NCBI RefSeq assembly: GCF_040054535.1
Contig: NC_090796.1
Span: 7,161,001 to 7,225,000 of the forward strand
Origin: Antennarius striatus
Lineage: Eukaryota > Chordata > Actinopteri > Lophiiformes > Antennariidae
Reading direction: 5' to 3'
Length of the DNA stretch: 64,000 nucleotides
A model generated the notes under the pieces. It made no database searches. It had not been told where the DNA came from and worked only from the letters and a program-made list of their open reading frames with translations. The first letter of the stretch is position 1, and each line of letters begins with the position of its first letter. The position numbers and the translations under genes are program-made. Of the stretch, positions 42,538 to 54,714 are shown one piece after another.

Positions 42538-42606
42538 ATGGCTGCCCGGTGACTTCACCGACCACCCTGAGAAGTGGGACTCGGTTGGGATATGGAAACA
42601 ATGTGA
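42538..42606 (+). promoter_or_regulatory. eif2ak1: Two short upstream ORFs in the eif2ak1 leader
   Basis: ATG at 42538 opens a four-codon ORF (M-A-A-R, stop at 42550-42552). ATG at 42592 opens another (M-E-T-M, stop at 42604-42606). Both precede the main ATG at 42704 if transcription begins upstream of 42538, which the sequence alone does not prove. Confidence 0.5.
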
Positions 42607-42703
42607 ACATTTGGGAGGCTTGGAGAGATTTTTTCTTGATCGTAAAAAATCTGACAGCATTTCAAAAAATAATTCCATCTTCGTTTTTTTTTTTGAAGTA
42701 ATA

Positions 42704-45700
42704 ATGTACAGTTCAGCGTCTAACAGAGTACAGCTAACCTCGGAACGTTCTAGCAGCGCTAGCGGCCACCATGTGTTCCATCAAAACATCAGATCCCCCA
42801 GGAGACGAGAAGTTAGTCTGATCAGCTTTTCGAGCGAAGAGGACGAGGACATCCAGTTTGACAGTAAGTAGTTGTTTTATGGACGGTTGTTGGTTCGTCT
42901 CCCTGACATTGGTGTTAGTGGTTGCTGACATGGAGTTTGCTTTTGGTGGATTTTAGGATTTCATACAGTAAGACATCAATGAAACCTGATCCTAAATAGT
43001 TTAAGAGTGTGTTGCTATGGGTAACATCTAATGCTGTCGTGGCCCTGAACTGCTCTCAACCCCTCCGTAATGGAGCCCCTCCAGTAACCGACTGATGTAA
43101 TGAACATGAGGGTGAGTATTTATAGGTTGTAGAGGTCCACCGTCGGGGGGTAAACTCAGCCCATCCTGGTTGACTTTGGGCAGGAGGCGGGGTACACTCT
43201 GTACCAGTCACCAGCTTATCGCACAACAACACAGACAACCAGTCAGTCACAATCCACATCTGATGCATGTTATTGTTGGTGAGCAAATTCTAACACTAGA
43301 ATGAGGTCATTATATGAAAACAGATTATAGATATTGTACTTTTTCTTTCTGAATCTTTTTGTGCAGCTAAACCCTGATCATTAACCCTAAAGTTTAGCAT
43401 GGCTGAACAGAAATACAAGAAATAATAATTAATCCCCTTGGGGGCAGCTCCTTTATTGTGCGCCCCAATGAGCTACTTGTAAAGAGGACGGTGCCTTGCT
43501 CCAGGGCACTTTGGTGGTGCTCATTTGGTGAACTGGCACTTCTTAACTGCTAGTTCACACTCGGATCTTTTTGGTTCACATGGGCCTTGAACTGTTCACC
43601 CTCCGTCCCCCAACACCTTGTAGACTGAGCTACTATTGCCCCAAGTGCTGAAAAATCATCGTTCAGCAATGAGTTTCTATTTCTGAACAAGTCAGTTAGA
43701 GAAAGGGCTTGTTATGAAACCAATCTCCATTCCCATTCGGCACAGTGACCAAGTTTGTCAGCCTGGTCATGTGTTTCAAGAATGCAGTTAGGTGGAGGAG
43801 ACTGGAGTCTGCTGGAACAGACAGATAAGAATGAGTGCTATACACGCCCATCATGTATAAACAGATGTAAGAGAAGCTCAATTTCAGCCCCTAATGCGAA
43901 GAGAATGATCATTAGTAAGGCTGTGTGTGCTTCACATTGGATCTAGAGTGGTTTTATACCAAGAGAATGGACCTAGGAGACAAAAACATTGTTGAAATGA
44001 TAGCTAAAGTAATTGAAGAAGGTAAGGCTTGAGTCAATTTAAAAAGAGTCAGATACATTCAGAAGTGTGTGTCTTCTATTTTGAGGATTTTAGGGTTATT
44101 TAAACTGATTTGAATCCACTTGCTGGCCTGTTTTACATTTTGCTTTTTTATTATTCTGCTCCAGCTTCGGACACAGATGATAACTGTCAGGTGTTGATGA
44201 ATGGCAGAAGCTACTTGTCCATCCAGGAGTTTGCCTCAGCCATCCCCAACCACCTCCTCCTGGGGTCGCTGCTGGAGCACCTGTGCTTTGTATATGAAAG
44301 CAACCCAGCACGCTCACGCATGCTGTTCAAAGGTAATTGCTGAGGTGTTGTATTGGAACTGACATCTATTTTAAAAACTGCAGCTGTGTGGCTCATATTC
44401 TGACACTACATCAGATGGTGTCAGGTTGTTATTTGTTGCTAATACCACCTTGTCCACTATTTTGCTGTCCCTCTGGTAGTCATTGGCCAGCAGTTAGCTG
44501 CCATGAATCTCCTCTCCCCTTTGGCCGTAAGCGATGAGTTCAGTACCGTCAGATTCCAACACAACCAGGCCTTCACTGAGCTGCTACGTGCTGCCAGCTC
44601 CTCAGTGTATCCACAGGTAACTAGATAGATACATCACCAGTATCTCCACCATGTCTCTGTAGAGACATGCTTCCATATTTTATGTTTGGATTGCAGGTTT
44701 ATTCATGTATCACAGACACACTCAGATTGTTAATTGTTTATTGTGGACCCAAACATTTTAAAAACCTGGATTACGTTCATCAGTACTTGTGATCTTCTTA
44801 GGGAAGATCTATTTTTCAGAGCATCCTGAATACAAGATTCAAGCTGTACAAAAGCCAGCTTGCATTTTGTGTGTGGTTTTTTTTGTGACTTTGATTTTTC
44901 AGGTGCACATTTAAAGAGATCGAGTGTCCGCCTGAGCTGAATAAAGTAGCTAATATTTTTTATGTTTTATTTATCAAAATAGCGATAGGTTTAAGAACAA
45001 ATAAGTAGTCAAATTAGTTGAATTTTATTTGAAAATTAACATTTTGAATTGACATCATGTGGCCTCCTATCTGCGGTAGGTTACCGTTCTGTTCTGCCTC
45101 TGTTCTCTCAAATGTCAGCTGGTTTGCACACATGTTATAGTCCACTGTCTTTATTTGGATCTGTTGGGGTATTTATAAGTAATTATAAATTACCCGGAAT
45201 TATCAGTATAAACATGTGAGTAAGAACAAACTGGATGAGATTTTTTTTATCTTTTATGCTCTTATGTTTGTGAGCAAATACAAGAGAAAAATAAAGAAAT
45301 GGTGATCCATGAGGTACAAAGTTTGGATATGAATATTAATCAAAGACTTCTTTTCATTTTGCAGGGGCAAAAACTCAGCACAAATATCCCTGCCATAAGG
45401 TAGGTTGTATTTTGATCAGTTTTTAATGCTGAGTTTCAAATATTATTACAGTTGTTGCTGCTCACACATAAAGGAACAGATTATCAGGGTCGCTAACTAT
45501 ATTCCGGGGGAGGAGAAGAAAGTCAAATTGGTATTTTGTTTGTTTTTAATTTTCTTCCAGACCAAAGGAGGGACTATTTCAAGCACAGACTTCCCGGTAC
45601 ATTAGTGAATTTGAAGAAATAAGTAGACTTGGAAAAGGATCATATGGAAATGTTTTTAAGGTATGTTACTCTGCTCTACTCTATTTATTTGAATTCCTCT

Positions 45701-48700
45701 GATGGAAACAATAAATTGATCGACACCATGTTCATCTCTGACATTGCCTTTCAGGTTGTGAACAAACTTGATGGACAGTTTTATGCTGTCAAGAAAATTC
45801 TCATCAAAAAAGTCTCAAAAGACGACTGCATGAAGGTAGATCATCGATGTTCTTTTTCTCCCAAATACAGGGTTTGTGAAATGTTTTACAGTCTTTTTTT
45901 TTTCTCCTCAGGTCCTCAGGGAAGTCAAAATGTTGTCCAGCCTTCAGCACGTAAATGTTGTTGGCTATCACACTGCATGGATGGAACATGTTCAGCCTGC
46001 AGCAAGTGAGTACTTTGCTGCTGTCCTGTAACAACTTCATGACTGAATTCATTCTTCAAGGAGTTCTGTGAAAAATGAAACCTGTGGTTTTTATCTAAGA
46101 CAATCCTGATGTGCAAACACTTATTTTTATAGATCGTGAGTCTCTCCTTCCTGCACTGGAATCACCTGGACCACAAGACAGGTAAGATCCAATGGTAACT
46201 GATCTTATTAATTATTATTACTCATTGTAATACAAATTTTAATTCATAGTCATTCAAACAAAGCAATAAATCTTTGATTCAAGTAAATAGACAAATTTTA
46301 CAACAAAATCTCTTTTTGTTAGATTTGTCTTCGAAATGTTTTATACTGTGAAAAAAAAAACTGAATTAAAATCATGTTCATCTTTGTCAGTGTGTTGTGG
46401 CAAACTCAAAAAATAATAATATTCTTAACGGTGTTGAAATTTAGATGCAGTTATAGTAATTATTTAACATATTAGGACCTTTTCATTCACAGTTCTGATG
46501 AGAGCTGTGACAGCAACAGCAGTAGCTCCTCTGTGATTTTTCAAAGCCGCAGTGAAGCGCCAACAGATGCTGCCCCAAGTACCAATGGACCCTTAAGAGA
46601 AACCTTGGGCATACAGGCTTTAGTTCCAACCCAGGAGAAAGGTCAGGTGGTGTGCCCTAAGACGATGCGCTGCATCCCCAAGAACTATGTCCCTTGTGTG
46701 TTCCTTGGACGGCAGGAACCCATGAAGAGTTCCAAATGTCCCGCCACGGGCTGGGACAGTTCAGCGCCGTTAGATGATCAGTCAAGCAGAAGCAGCATCG
46801 AGCTGAACAACAACTCCCACGTCAACAAGAAAGGTCCACAGTTGCCTGACATCTGCACACCAAAGCCTTCAAAAGAGGTACCATAGGTGCTCAAAGACAG
46901 TCTTATCAACAAAACTATTTCAACTACATGGAAATAGATTGAGAAAATGTTTTCTTCCTCACGATTGGACTGTTTCTGTAGGTGCAGTTCCACCTGATGC
47001 TCTACATTCAGATGCAGCTGTGTGAGCGATCACTGAAGGACTGGATCTCTGAGAGGAACCTCAAACCCAAAGAAGAACCAGCCTCAGCATGTAAATAATA
47101 AACATCCATCTCATTATGACATATTAGAAAATTACAGAATTATTTTATTCTGACCCAAGTTTTTCACATCTGGTCTGAAACATACTGAAAGATATTAAAA
47201 ATCAGTATATTTGTATTTTCAGGTCCTTATGGATGTGTTGATGCTGAACTAACACTCAGCCTGCTGAGAAAGATAGTTGAAGGGGTGGTCTACATTCACT
47301 CCAGGGGAGTTATGCACAGAGACCTGAAGGTAAGGTGCTTCTATTTAGTTTGATCAGATCACATGCAGTTAGCATTTGCACAAAAAGTCTTAAATCAGAG
47401 CAATTTCATTAAATGAGCCTGTTTATAGTCTGTCAAAAAGAAATATGTATGTTCTCCCAATAGTGAAATACAAAGTTATATACCTTCTCAGGTAAGGTCT
47501 TTCTCAACTCTGCTCTCTTCCCTGGGGTATGCTTTAGATAAATGGCAATCTTACAAATGTCCTGTAGCCTCCTTGGTTGCGTAATGAGTTTTAATAACTG
47601 GTCTCTCTGTTTAAAGAAACATGGCAACGTCAAGGTTGAGGGTAGGTGTCCTTTGTTATTATAGACTGTGACTGGGTAGGTCAAACTGAACAGTTTCAAC
47701 AGTAGCGAACCATTCCTTATATTTTGCCTGTGGTTCAGGAACAGGAAGAGACAGCTCTCCCCTGCTTTGTTCCGCTTATTGATATTGGCTCCATAGCTGA
47801 GCAGCAGGTCCACCATCTCCATGCTGCCCATGCTGCACGCCTCGTGTAAAGGCGTCATCCCAGATTTGTTCATGGCATCGACCTCGGCTCCGTGCTCAAG
47901 CAACTCACAGATGCAGCCGTTCCCATCTGCCAGGGATTTCGTGTTCTTCATAGCCAGCGCCACAACAGCCATGTGCAGAGGACTGTTCCCAGACTGCTTC
48001 ACACCCTTGAAAACAGTCGAGGAGTTAGTTTAATTTAATTCATGACAGATGTAGAACTGAATTCACATATTTCAGCAGGATTAAGAATTATGAAACTAAA
48101 GTAAGAGCACAACCAAACAGCTGGATGTCACATGGATTTCTCCACCAATTTGCGAATTGGTGAAGATTATTCCTTTTTTTTTTTTTTAAAGTTAGGTGTT
48201 CCTGTGTAAGGGGGTGACATTGTGTGTTGAGGTGAATGTGGAATTTCTAAAAGCAAGTCCTCCTTTAGCAGTGGAGACACAGACACAGAGTTTGCCAGAA
48301 CAGTAATGAGGAAGTTGCAGCAAAAATATTGTGACGCTACATTTCTTATTCATACTTTGTTGCAAGATATCAACCATTAAACACAAATCAAACTCATTGA
48401 ACCGTGTAATAAACCTCCATTACTAAAATATTTCAGAGCTTACCGTATGGTGATTTGTGTGGTATTATATGGTATAAATGTAAATCTGTTTTCTTCTGTA
48501 GGAGAGGAGCACACTTTTTTTGGGCTGAAAATGTTATTGTGGAGTGTTTTCTTAAGTAGCAAATCTGCTGTGGGGGGAAAAAGCACAGACACTAGCTCTG
48601 TTCAGGTGTGTTTGTAAGTCGTGGAATGTACTCATTACATGAGGAGATTTACAGGTTGGTTTCCCTACTTCTCCGTGCCAAAATAGCGTGTGAAAGGGTA

Positions 48701-51700
48701 GTCTGCATATTATATTTTAGTTTAAGCAAGAAAAAAGACAAGAACAACACAAACCACGTTGATATGTGCTCCCTCCATGATCAAGCTGGCTATCATGTCT
48801 TTATGGAGGATCCCAGCGGCCATATGCAGGGGCGTCATCCCGCTGCTGTTGACAGCATTAACATCAGCGCCATAGCTGGTCAGGATATGAATGGCAGACA
48901 GAGCCGCGTGGCGCACCGATAGGTGGAGAGCTGTCTGGTGGCTCTCCCCTTCCACCTGGAGAGAAACCACAACACATTACCGCCTGAGGCAAAACATTAA
49001 GAGGAATTTAAAAAATATTTTACAAATGACCTATAACCAATGACTTTCTTTTTGCTCAACTAAATGTTGAAAATCTTTTTCACCTCTGCATTGACGTCAG
49101 CGCCATGCTCACAGAGAAGCCGTAGACAGTCCTCTGCCTGTGTGAGCGCAGCTGTCCTGGCTGTAGATCCTGGTTTTGTAGTCAAGGGGATTGGCCAGCA
49201 GGTTATCAACAAGTGCAGAGTGGTTTGACCAAGCCGGTCCCTGTGATGGAGGGACGCTCATTGAGTCGAGTGCAGATAGGCACTGGCTTGTGCCACTTCG
49301 TATTTGTAACAGGAAGTTTCGCAATCATTAAAATCGAAACTTTGCTGTTCACAGACTTCCGTCTTTCCGGAAGTAACTGTGCCAAGCTCAACTGTCATGA
49401 ACTAAGTTCAACAACTCATTTGTTTGTTGGGGTTTTTTTTTGCATCAGCAGCTTGTCTAAACTTGTATATCATTGATATGAGGAATGTTTGGCATTGGTG
49501 TGTCTATCTGTATTTTTTCCAGTGTCTGTTTGTCAGGACCTTATTTCAGGATCTGCTCCGGCTGACAGCAGGCTCTGCATACTCTTAAACCTTCTGTAAG
49601 AAGCAGCCAGATGAAGGGGAGGCATAGCAAAGCCCTGAGGCAAGACATGACAAGACATGACAAACTGGAAGGGTGTAAAACACAAATGCTCTGCAATTTC
49701 TTTCGACTTATTTTCAGCAGTTGAATTACGTTAGATCATTGGCATAATATCTATCAGTAATTACTGATCTTGTTGTTATTGTCATGTTTTTTGTACAGAT
49801 GCCCCTTTTCTATCCATGTGACAAGTTTCATATCAATCTTAACCTGCAGTCCATATATTTTACACCTAGTCGTTCTTACCGTCAGATCTTGACCGAGTTC
49901 CCCTTTTTTTATCTCGATGCGACATCTGCTGACGTACATTTTTGACAGGTCTTGTATAGCTCCCAAATCTTCATCCATAATTGCAGTACAGAATTCATTG
50001 TTGTGACTCTTGGTAATGTTGCAACTCCTCTCCTGGCGTCCCTCGCTCTCCTCCGCCATGGCTGTTCACTGCCTCTCACTGTTGCCTGTGTTTAGTTTTA
50101 CTGAAGGAGTGTCGTGGTTGAAAGCGGTTATTCTGGTTTGAGGAAGCAAGTGTAGATTTCTCCGAGGCATTTTTGCTAATTTTGGTACTCTGATAGAGGA
50201 GAATCAAGATGAATATGGAGTATTTGTAATATCTGTGTGATGTTTTCAGTCAGATTGATTTCATCATGAATGTTTCAGAGGTGGTCAGCAAGGTGGAGCA
50301 ACGGGTAGCGCTGTTGCCTCACAGCAAGAAGGTTCCTGGTCTGAGTCCTTTCTGTGTGGAGTTTGCATGTTCACCCCGTGTCTGCTTGGGTTCATTCCGG
50401 GTTCTCTGACTTCTTTCCACCTCCAAAAACATACAGCTTAGGTGACCTGGGTAGATCACATTGTCCATAGGCGGGAGTTTGCACATGAATGGTTATTTTG
50501 TCTTTTGTATGGCCATGTGATGAGCTGGCGTCTTATCCAGGGTGTACCCCGCCCTTCGTGGCTGTAAATGTCAATTGCGATTGTCTCTACTGGATGGATG
50601 GATGGATGGATGGATGAGAGGTACAGTATTTCCTGCACTATAAGACGCACTGGACTATAAGGGGCACCTCCAATGAATTGTTGTCCTACAGTGTTGGATA
50701 TATTATTTTTGTGTGTAGTGTATAGAACTTTTATCTCAAATGCGTACATTTTTCACATCCTAACACTGTGGAATTTTAAACTGTCTGCAATAACTTTGTG
50801 TTCTTGGCAGCCAAGGAACATTTTCCTCCATGGTCGTGACTGCCATGTTCGCATTGGGGACTTTGGTTTGGCCTGTAGGGATTTAATAATGGATGCCCAT
50901 AAAAGCACTACCTCTCCAAGTGGTAATGTATTTCTGCACATCTGCACTTGTTTGACACAGTACCTCAAAGAACCACCAGAAGATGGCGCTCTTTTCTTTA
51001 GAGTCACTTCTGTGGCTTATTTTACAGATTGTTCGCACACCACAGGTGTTGGCACATTTGTATATGCTGCGCCAGAACAACTGAAGGACTCTCACTACAA
51101 TTCAAAGGTTAACACAAAAAGCATCAATGTTTTGCTAACTTTTGACCAATTTTGTACGTAATGTGTCTTTTTCATGTAAGGTTTGTCATTTTTCTTCATT
51201 ATCATGGGTTTTGTGAGACCAAACTTGGTTTATCTTGTTGCTGCTCTTCCAGTCAGACATGTACAGCATTGGGGTGGTGGCTCTCGAGCTGTTCCATCCC
51301 TTTGGGACAGAGATGGAAAGGGTCCGGACTCTTGGAGACCTAAGGGAAGGGAAAATCCCAGAATCGTTCTCCCACAAATGGCCAGTCCTGGCAAAGTACG
51401 TCATGAAGCTGACAAGTAAAGAGCCAGGTGTTCGGCCCACGGCCAGCGAGCTTCTACAGAGTGAACTCTTCTGTTGTAAAGACAAAGTATGTATTTTATG
51501 GATATCTTTTAGCTCTAAAATTATGAAATTTGCAGCTATTAGTAATTATTATTTTGGATCGAACCTAAAATGTATGACATATCACCTGGGAGCAATTGTT
51601 TTCATTTGGAACTGGATTCTTTTTGTTTTACAGACAAAATAGGTACATTTTATCTGTAGTACATTCTTAACAATACTTTCCAGTCAATTTTAAGAGTACT

Positions 51701-51833
51701 TTTTCTCCTTCAGGTAATCTGTGATTTGCAGAGAAGGGTTGGAGAGCTGGAGGAAGAGATCATGCAGCTGAGAAGACAGATCAGTCAACCCGGGCATTCA
51801 GAAGTTCAGTTTTCTGAGTCAGAGAAAACCTGA
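42704..51833 (+). CDS. eif2ak1: EIF2AK1 / HRI, heme-regulated eIF2alpha kinase, 656 aa
   Basis: Phosphorylates eIF2alpha when heme is low or under oxidative or mitochondrial stress. Exons: 42704-42863, 44165-44332, 44480-44616, 45365-45399, 45561-45660, 45755-45835, 45912-46005, 46133-46181, 46493-46877, 46982-47090, 47223-47329, 50811-50922, 51028-51107, 51253-51486, 51714-51833. All phases join. The Gly loop is GKGSYGNVF (from 191), the catalytic Lys is in YAVKKI (213), HRDLK is 471-475, DFG starts at 492, and the activation segment ends in YAAPEQL. The kinase insert is exon 9, Ser-rich. The Cys-Pro at 440-441 (ASACPYG) matches a heme-responsive Cys-Pro motif of mammalian HRI. A C-terminal coiled coil ([19 protein letters not shown]) is present. 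Start at 42704: an in-frame extension upstream has no ATG. Intron 11 (47330-50810) contains ankrd61 on the other strand. AATAAA at 52008. Confidence 0.97.
43425..43645 (-). mobile_element. Decayed tRNA-derived SINE in eif2ak1 intron 1
   Basis: On the minus strand the head reads ggggcaatagtagctcagtc (A box), followed by a B-box-like gttcaaggccc at 43591-43581. The body has blocks such as gagcaccaccaaagtgccct that match a common teleost SINE. No clear target duplication is left, so it is old. Confidence 0.6.
47433..50059 (-). CDS. ankrd61: ANKRD61, ankyrin repeat protein nested in eif2ak1, 401 aa
   Basis: Ankyrin-repeat protein of unknown biochemical role. Exons in order: 50059-49880, 49634-49540, 49240-49084, 48955-48755, 48005-47433; phases join. 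Ankyrin units include [20 protein letters not shown] (exon 2), [13 protein letters not shown] (exon 3), [20 protein letters not shown] and [20 protein letters not shown] (exon 4), and [13 protein letters not shown] and [20 protein letters not shown] (exon 5). The C-terminus (about 100 residues) has no repeat. Length is close to human ANKRD61 (418 aa). The whole gene lies antisense in eif2ak1 intron 11, between the exons carrying HRDLK and DFG; the human gene is, as I recall, also nested in EIF2AK1. The ATG is the first in the frame and follows GC-rich sequence. Confidence 0.91.
50279..50618 (+). mobile_element. SINE-like interspersed repeat with (ATGG)n tail
   Basis: The blocks gcgctgttgcctcacagcaa, gtgtggagtttgcatgttca and tatccagggtgtaccccgcc are those of a very common teleost repeat. 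It ends in (ATGG)n at 50591-50617. The 5' part has degenerate tRNA-like A and B boxes. It lies in eif2ak1 intron 11 upstream of ankrd61. Confidence 0.6.
50625..50690 (+). repeat. MITE-like fragment, gcactataagrcgcac family
   Basis: The sequence acagtatttcctgcactata, then agacgcactggactataagg, belongs to a widespread teleost repeat. A second diverged copy is at 61421-61515. Confidence 0.5.
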
Positions 51834-52007
51834 GCTTTAAAATCTCATCTGCTCACGAACTATCAAAACTTAATTTGTTTGTTACTGCCGCACTTTGTTT
51901 TGTTTGCATGGAACAAGTGGGAGAGTATTTGTGTTTAAGTAAGCAAAAAAGTGCCTCTTGTACACCTGGATGATTGGGTGGATTTATTTATCTTTAAACC
52001 GCTGTTC

Positions 52008-52013
52008 AATAAA
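52008..52013 (+). terminator. eif2ak1: Polyadenylation signal of eif2ak1
   Basis: AATAAA lies 175 bases after the stop; GT-rich sequence (ccatgtgttgtggg) follows as expected. Confidence 0.75.
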
Positions 52014-52029
52014 CCCATATTCTGCCATG

Positions 52030-53640
52030 TGTTGTGGGATTTGGAAGTAGCATGTGTTCACTGATCTCATCTCAAAATTGAAATTTATTTTTCAAAGCAT
52101 TACTCTTATCAACAACTTTTTAATTTGCCCTAACTGCAGATTAACATTGTGTTAATAAAATTCAGAGGAAAAACAAAGATCCAGTTTTCAGCTTACTAAA
52201 AAAAATATTTGCATTCCATTTAGCCTTACTACTATTGTTGGAAGGGGGCTAATTTCTTTCCATTAATTAAAACACTTTAAATCCTTAAAATAGAGCTGGT
52301 ATTGTAATTGATAAAAATCATTCAGATGGTCTACTCCTAAACAAACATTTAATGATTGAATTGTTTATTACACAAGTGTAGAGTCCGATAGTACACACTG
52401 TTAGTCGAACATCTTGAACACAAAGGTCAGAGGGATACACGATCTTCCCCAAAACGTTTCTCATACAAATCGGTCAGATGAGCCAATAGGAAACCTCGTC
52501 TCATCGCAAGTACCCGGATGTACCCGTGAGGCAATTAGCTACGTCATTGTTCACCGCCGGACACCCACTGGAAATAAGGAATGTATTTACAATCGCTATT
52601 AACGTATATATAAGAAATTCCAGGTGAGTGTGATCTTGCCTGTCGGGTGAAGTGATGTCTTAATTGTGTATCTGTGCTGTTTTTAACGGCCTGGGCCGCT
52701 GAGGTTTGTAGTAGTAGCCTTACACCGGTTCTCTGTCATGTCGGAGTGAGCACACAAACGCTCTGGTCGAGTCTCCTCCGGAGGAGCTAGCTAAATGTCC
52801 CGCTACACGGGCCCTCCCTCGTGAATTAAATATTTCTCAAAAGCTTAACAAGAAGGTGTCAGCTGGAACGAATAGTTAATTGTTATCTTAGTCTCCGCCG
52901 TGTCGTTCTGCATCCTTCGTATCGAGCTAGCTAGGAGCGCTAGCCTCCGCAATGCCGCACGAGCCACTGCAGCCGAACGCCGGAGCACTTCCGTTAGCCG
53001 TCTCCATGGGTTACAGCCGCTCGCGCCCAACACACTTCCAAGTAGTCTTCGACGGGGAAGGTGGGTTTTCATCGGTGCTCTCAGTCTTATGGGGACCAGC
53101 GGATGTTTGATTGGTGTTTTTATGCGGGCTTAGCGACGCTGCGTGTGAAAGGCCTAGCAGCCGTCTGCTAGCCAGCGTGAGCCAGCCTGCCTGAGCGGGT
53201 GGGAGGGAACAACTGTCGCTAACGTGCGTGTTTCCGACCAGGACATTTCCCCGAGTGCCTTTTTTTTTTTAGCTAGCTACAAACTCAATGTGCTGTGTTA
53301 ACTTAATATTTGGTAAGTAGAACTCGTAAATTGAATTCTTTTTTAAAAATTTATTTATTTGAGCAAATTTTTCTCCCAACTTATGGTATTTATCCTCTGT
53401 AGTTACAGTAAAAGTCCATTACTGTACAGCGGTTGGATTTGCTCATGCGTTTTAAGGTATCTCACAGAGGGAATCTCAATGTCTTTGATTCTTCACTGAG
53501 CAAGTGATGTAAAAATGTGATTCAACTGCATGTGGTTGTCATGATTTAACCATATATCTAGGAATCAAGCATGTAAAGCAACAACAAAGAAGAAACTTAC
53601 AAACTTTGAGCTGATCTACATTTTCATTGGTATTATACAT
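52030..53640 (+). promoter_or_regulatory. usp42: Promoter and 5' leader region of usp42
   Basis: From about 52620 to 53230 the sequence becomes CpG-richer, typical of a housekeeping promoter. A strong donor (ttccag, then gtgagt) ends at 52623 and could close a non-coding first exon. The tatataag at 52606-52613 is too close to that donor to be its TATA box. The exact start is not resolved. Confidence 0.45.
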
Positions 53641-53674
53641 TTGTGTTTTTTTTCCTATCATGCAGCTATGAACA

Positions 53675-54652
53675 ATGACAATAGTTGACAGATCTTCAGA
53701 AAAGTCTGACCACGAGTCAGTCGGATGTAAGCAATCATCCTTCACCAGTGGAGACGTGAGGATGGACAGCAGCTGTTGCAGTAGCTGGGCGGTGGGTCCC
53801 ACCATGACCTGTGATTCTCCCAGGCTGAAGGCTCCTGGAGGCTGTGTGGGCCCCACACCTGGAGCTGTAGTTTACAACAGTACACCCTCCACAATTGACC
53901 GGCCCAATGAGCAAGGTAGTAACTAATGCTTTGTTCTTTTTTGTCAGCAATGTCTTATCATGTATCTAGAAAACTGAGAGTGAATTATAATGGATGATGA
54001 GTGTAGGCAAAGTTAAGTTGTATTGCATGCCATTTTCTTCGCGACAGTATTCAATGTGAGGGACAAAACTGAGGCCACGTTGAAAAGACTTGATCTCTCA
54101 TTGGTCTGTGTAGACTCTGAAGTGTTCTCATCATTGCATGACATAGTTAATGCTGACAAACTCAGGCTTGCAGGCAGTGTCAAATGCTACATGGTTGGAG
54201 ACCTATGCAATAAACAGATGATAGAGATGCCACCTACTGTTTGTGTTAGAAATCTTCATTAAAATGCCCCAAAATCAGCAATGAACATTTGATGTTTATC
54301 AGAAAGTGCTGCCTGATTTCTGCATTGATGTGTGTGGAGAACGTCCAGAATTTTGCTAATCACAGTATTTGGATGTTGAGTCACTTATCAACATTTTACT
54401 AGTGGGTTCTTAGCTCCTGCAAGGAATACCAACTACAGCAACAAAAAATGGAACAAAATTAAAACTATCAGAGCCTGAAAGCACGTATCTGTCATGGGTG
54501 AGGGAGTTTAATTTGCCCACTTAACACCTTGCAAGTGCTCTGCTGCAAAATCCTTGTGTAACTTTAGTACGCTTGTGCAGTAAAGTATTAGCTTAAGGAA
54601 TGTCTGAAAACCAAATAAAAAAGTAGGATTTCTTTAGATTTTCTGTCTATTT

Positions 54653-54714
<62 letters not shown>

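Noticed and set aside
42611-42703. N-terminal extension of HRI upstream of 42704
   Set aside because: The extension would begin at TTG and includes a poly-Phe run; the first ATG of the frame is 42704.
50970-50990. Second CTCF-like site (ccaccagaagatggcgc) in eif2ak1 intron 12
   Set aside because: Spacing between the two halves is three bases too long for the consensus.
52606-52613. TATA box for usp42
   Set aside because: Only ten bases separate it from a strong donor, too few for a normal TATA-to-start distance plus an exon.
52845-53133. Arg-rich open frames on both strands before usp42
   Set aside because: They lie in the CpG-rich promoter/leader region, where GC-rich composition opens frames by chance; no ATG or conservation supports them.
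54017-54262. Open frame of about 80 codons in the usp42 intron with protein-like composition
   Set aside because: No family resemblance I can recognise, no splice sites tying it to usp42, and the frame begins without a convincing ATG context.
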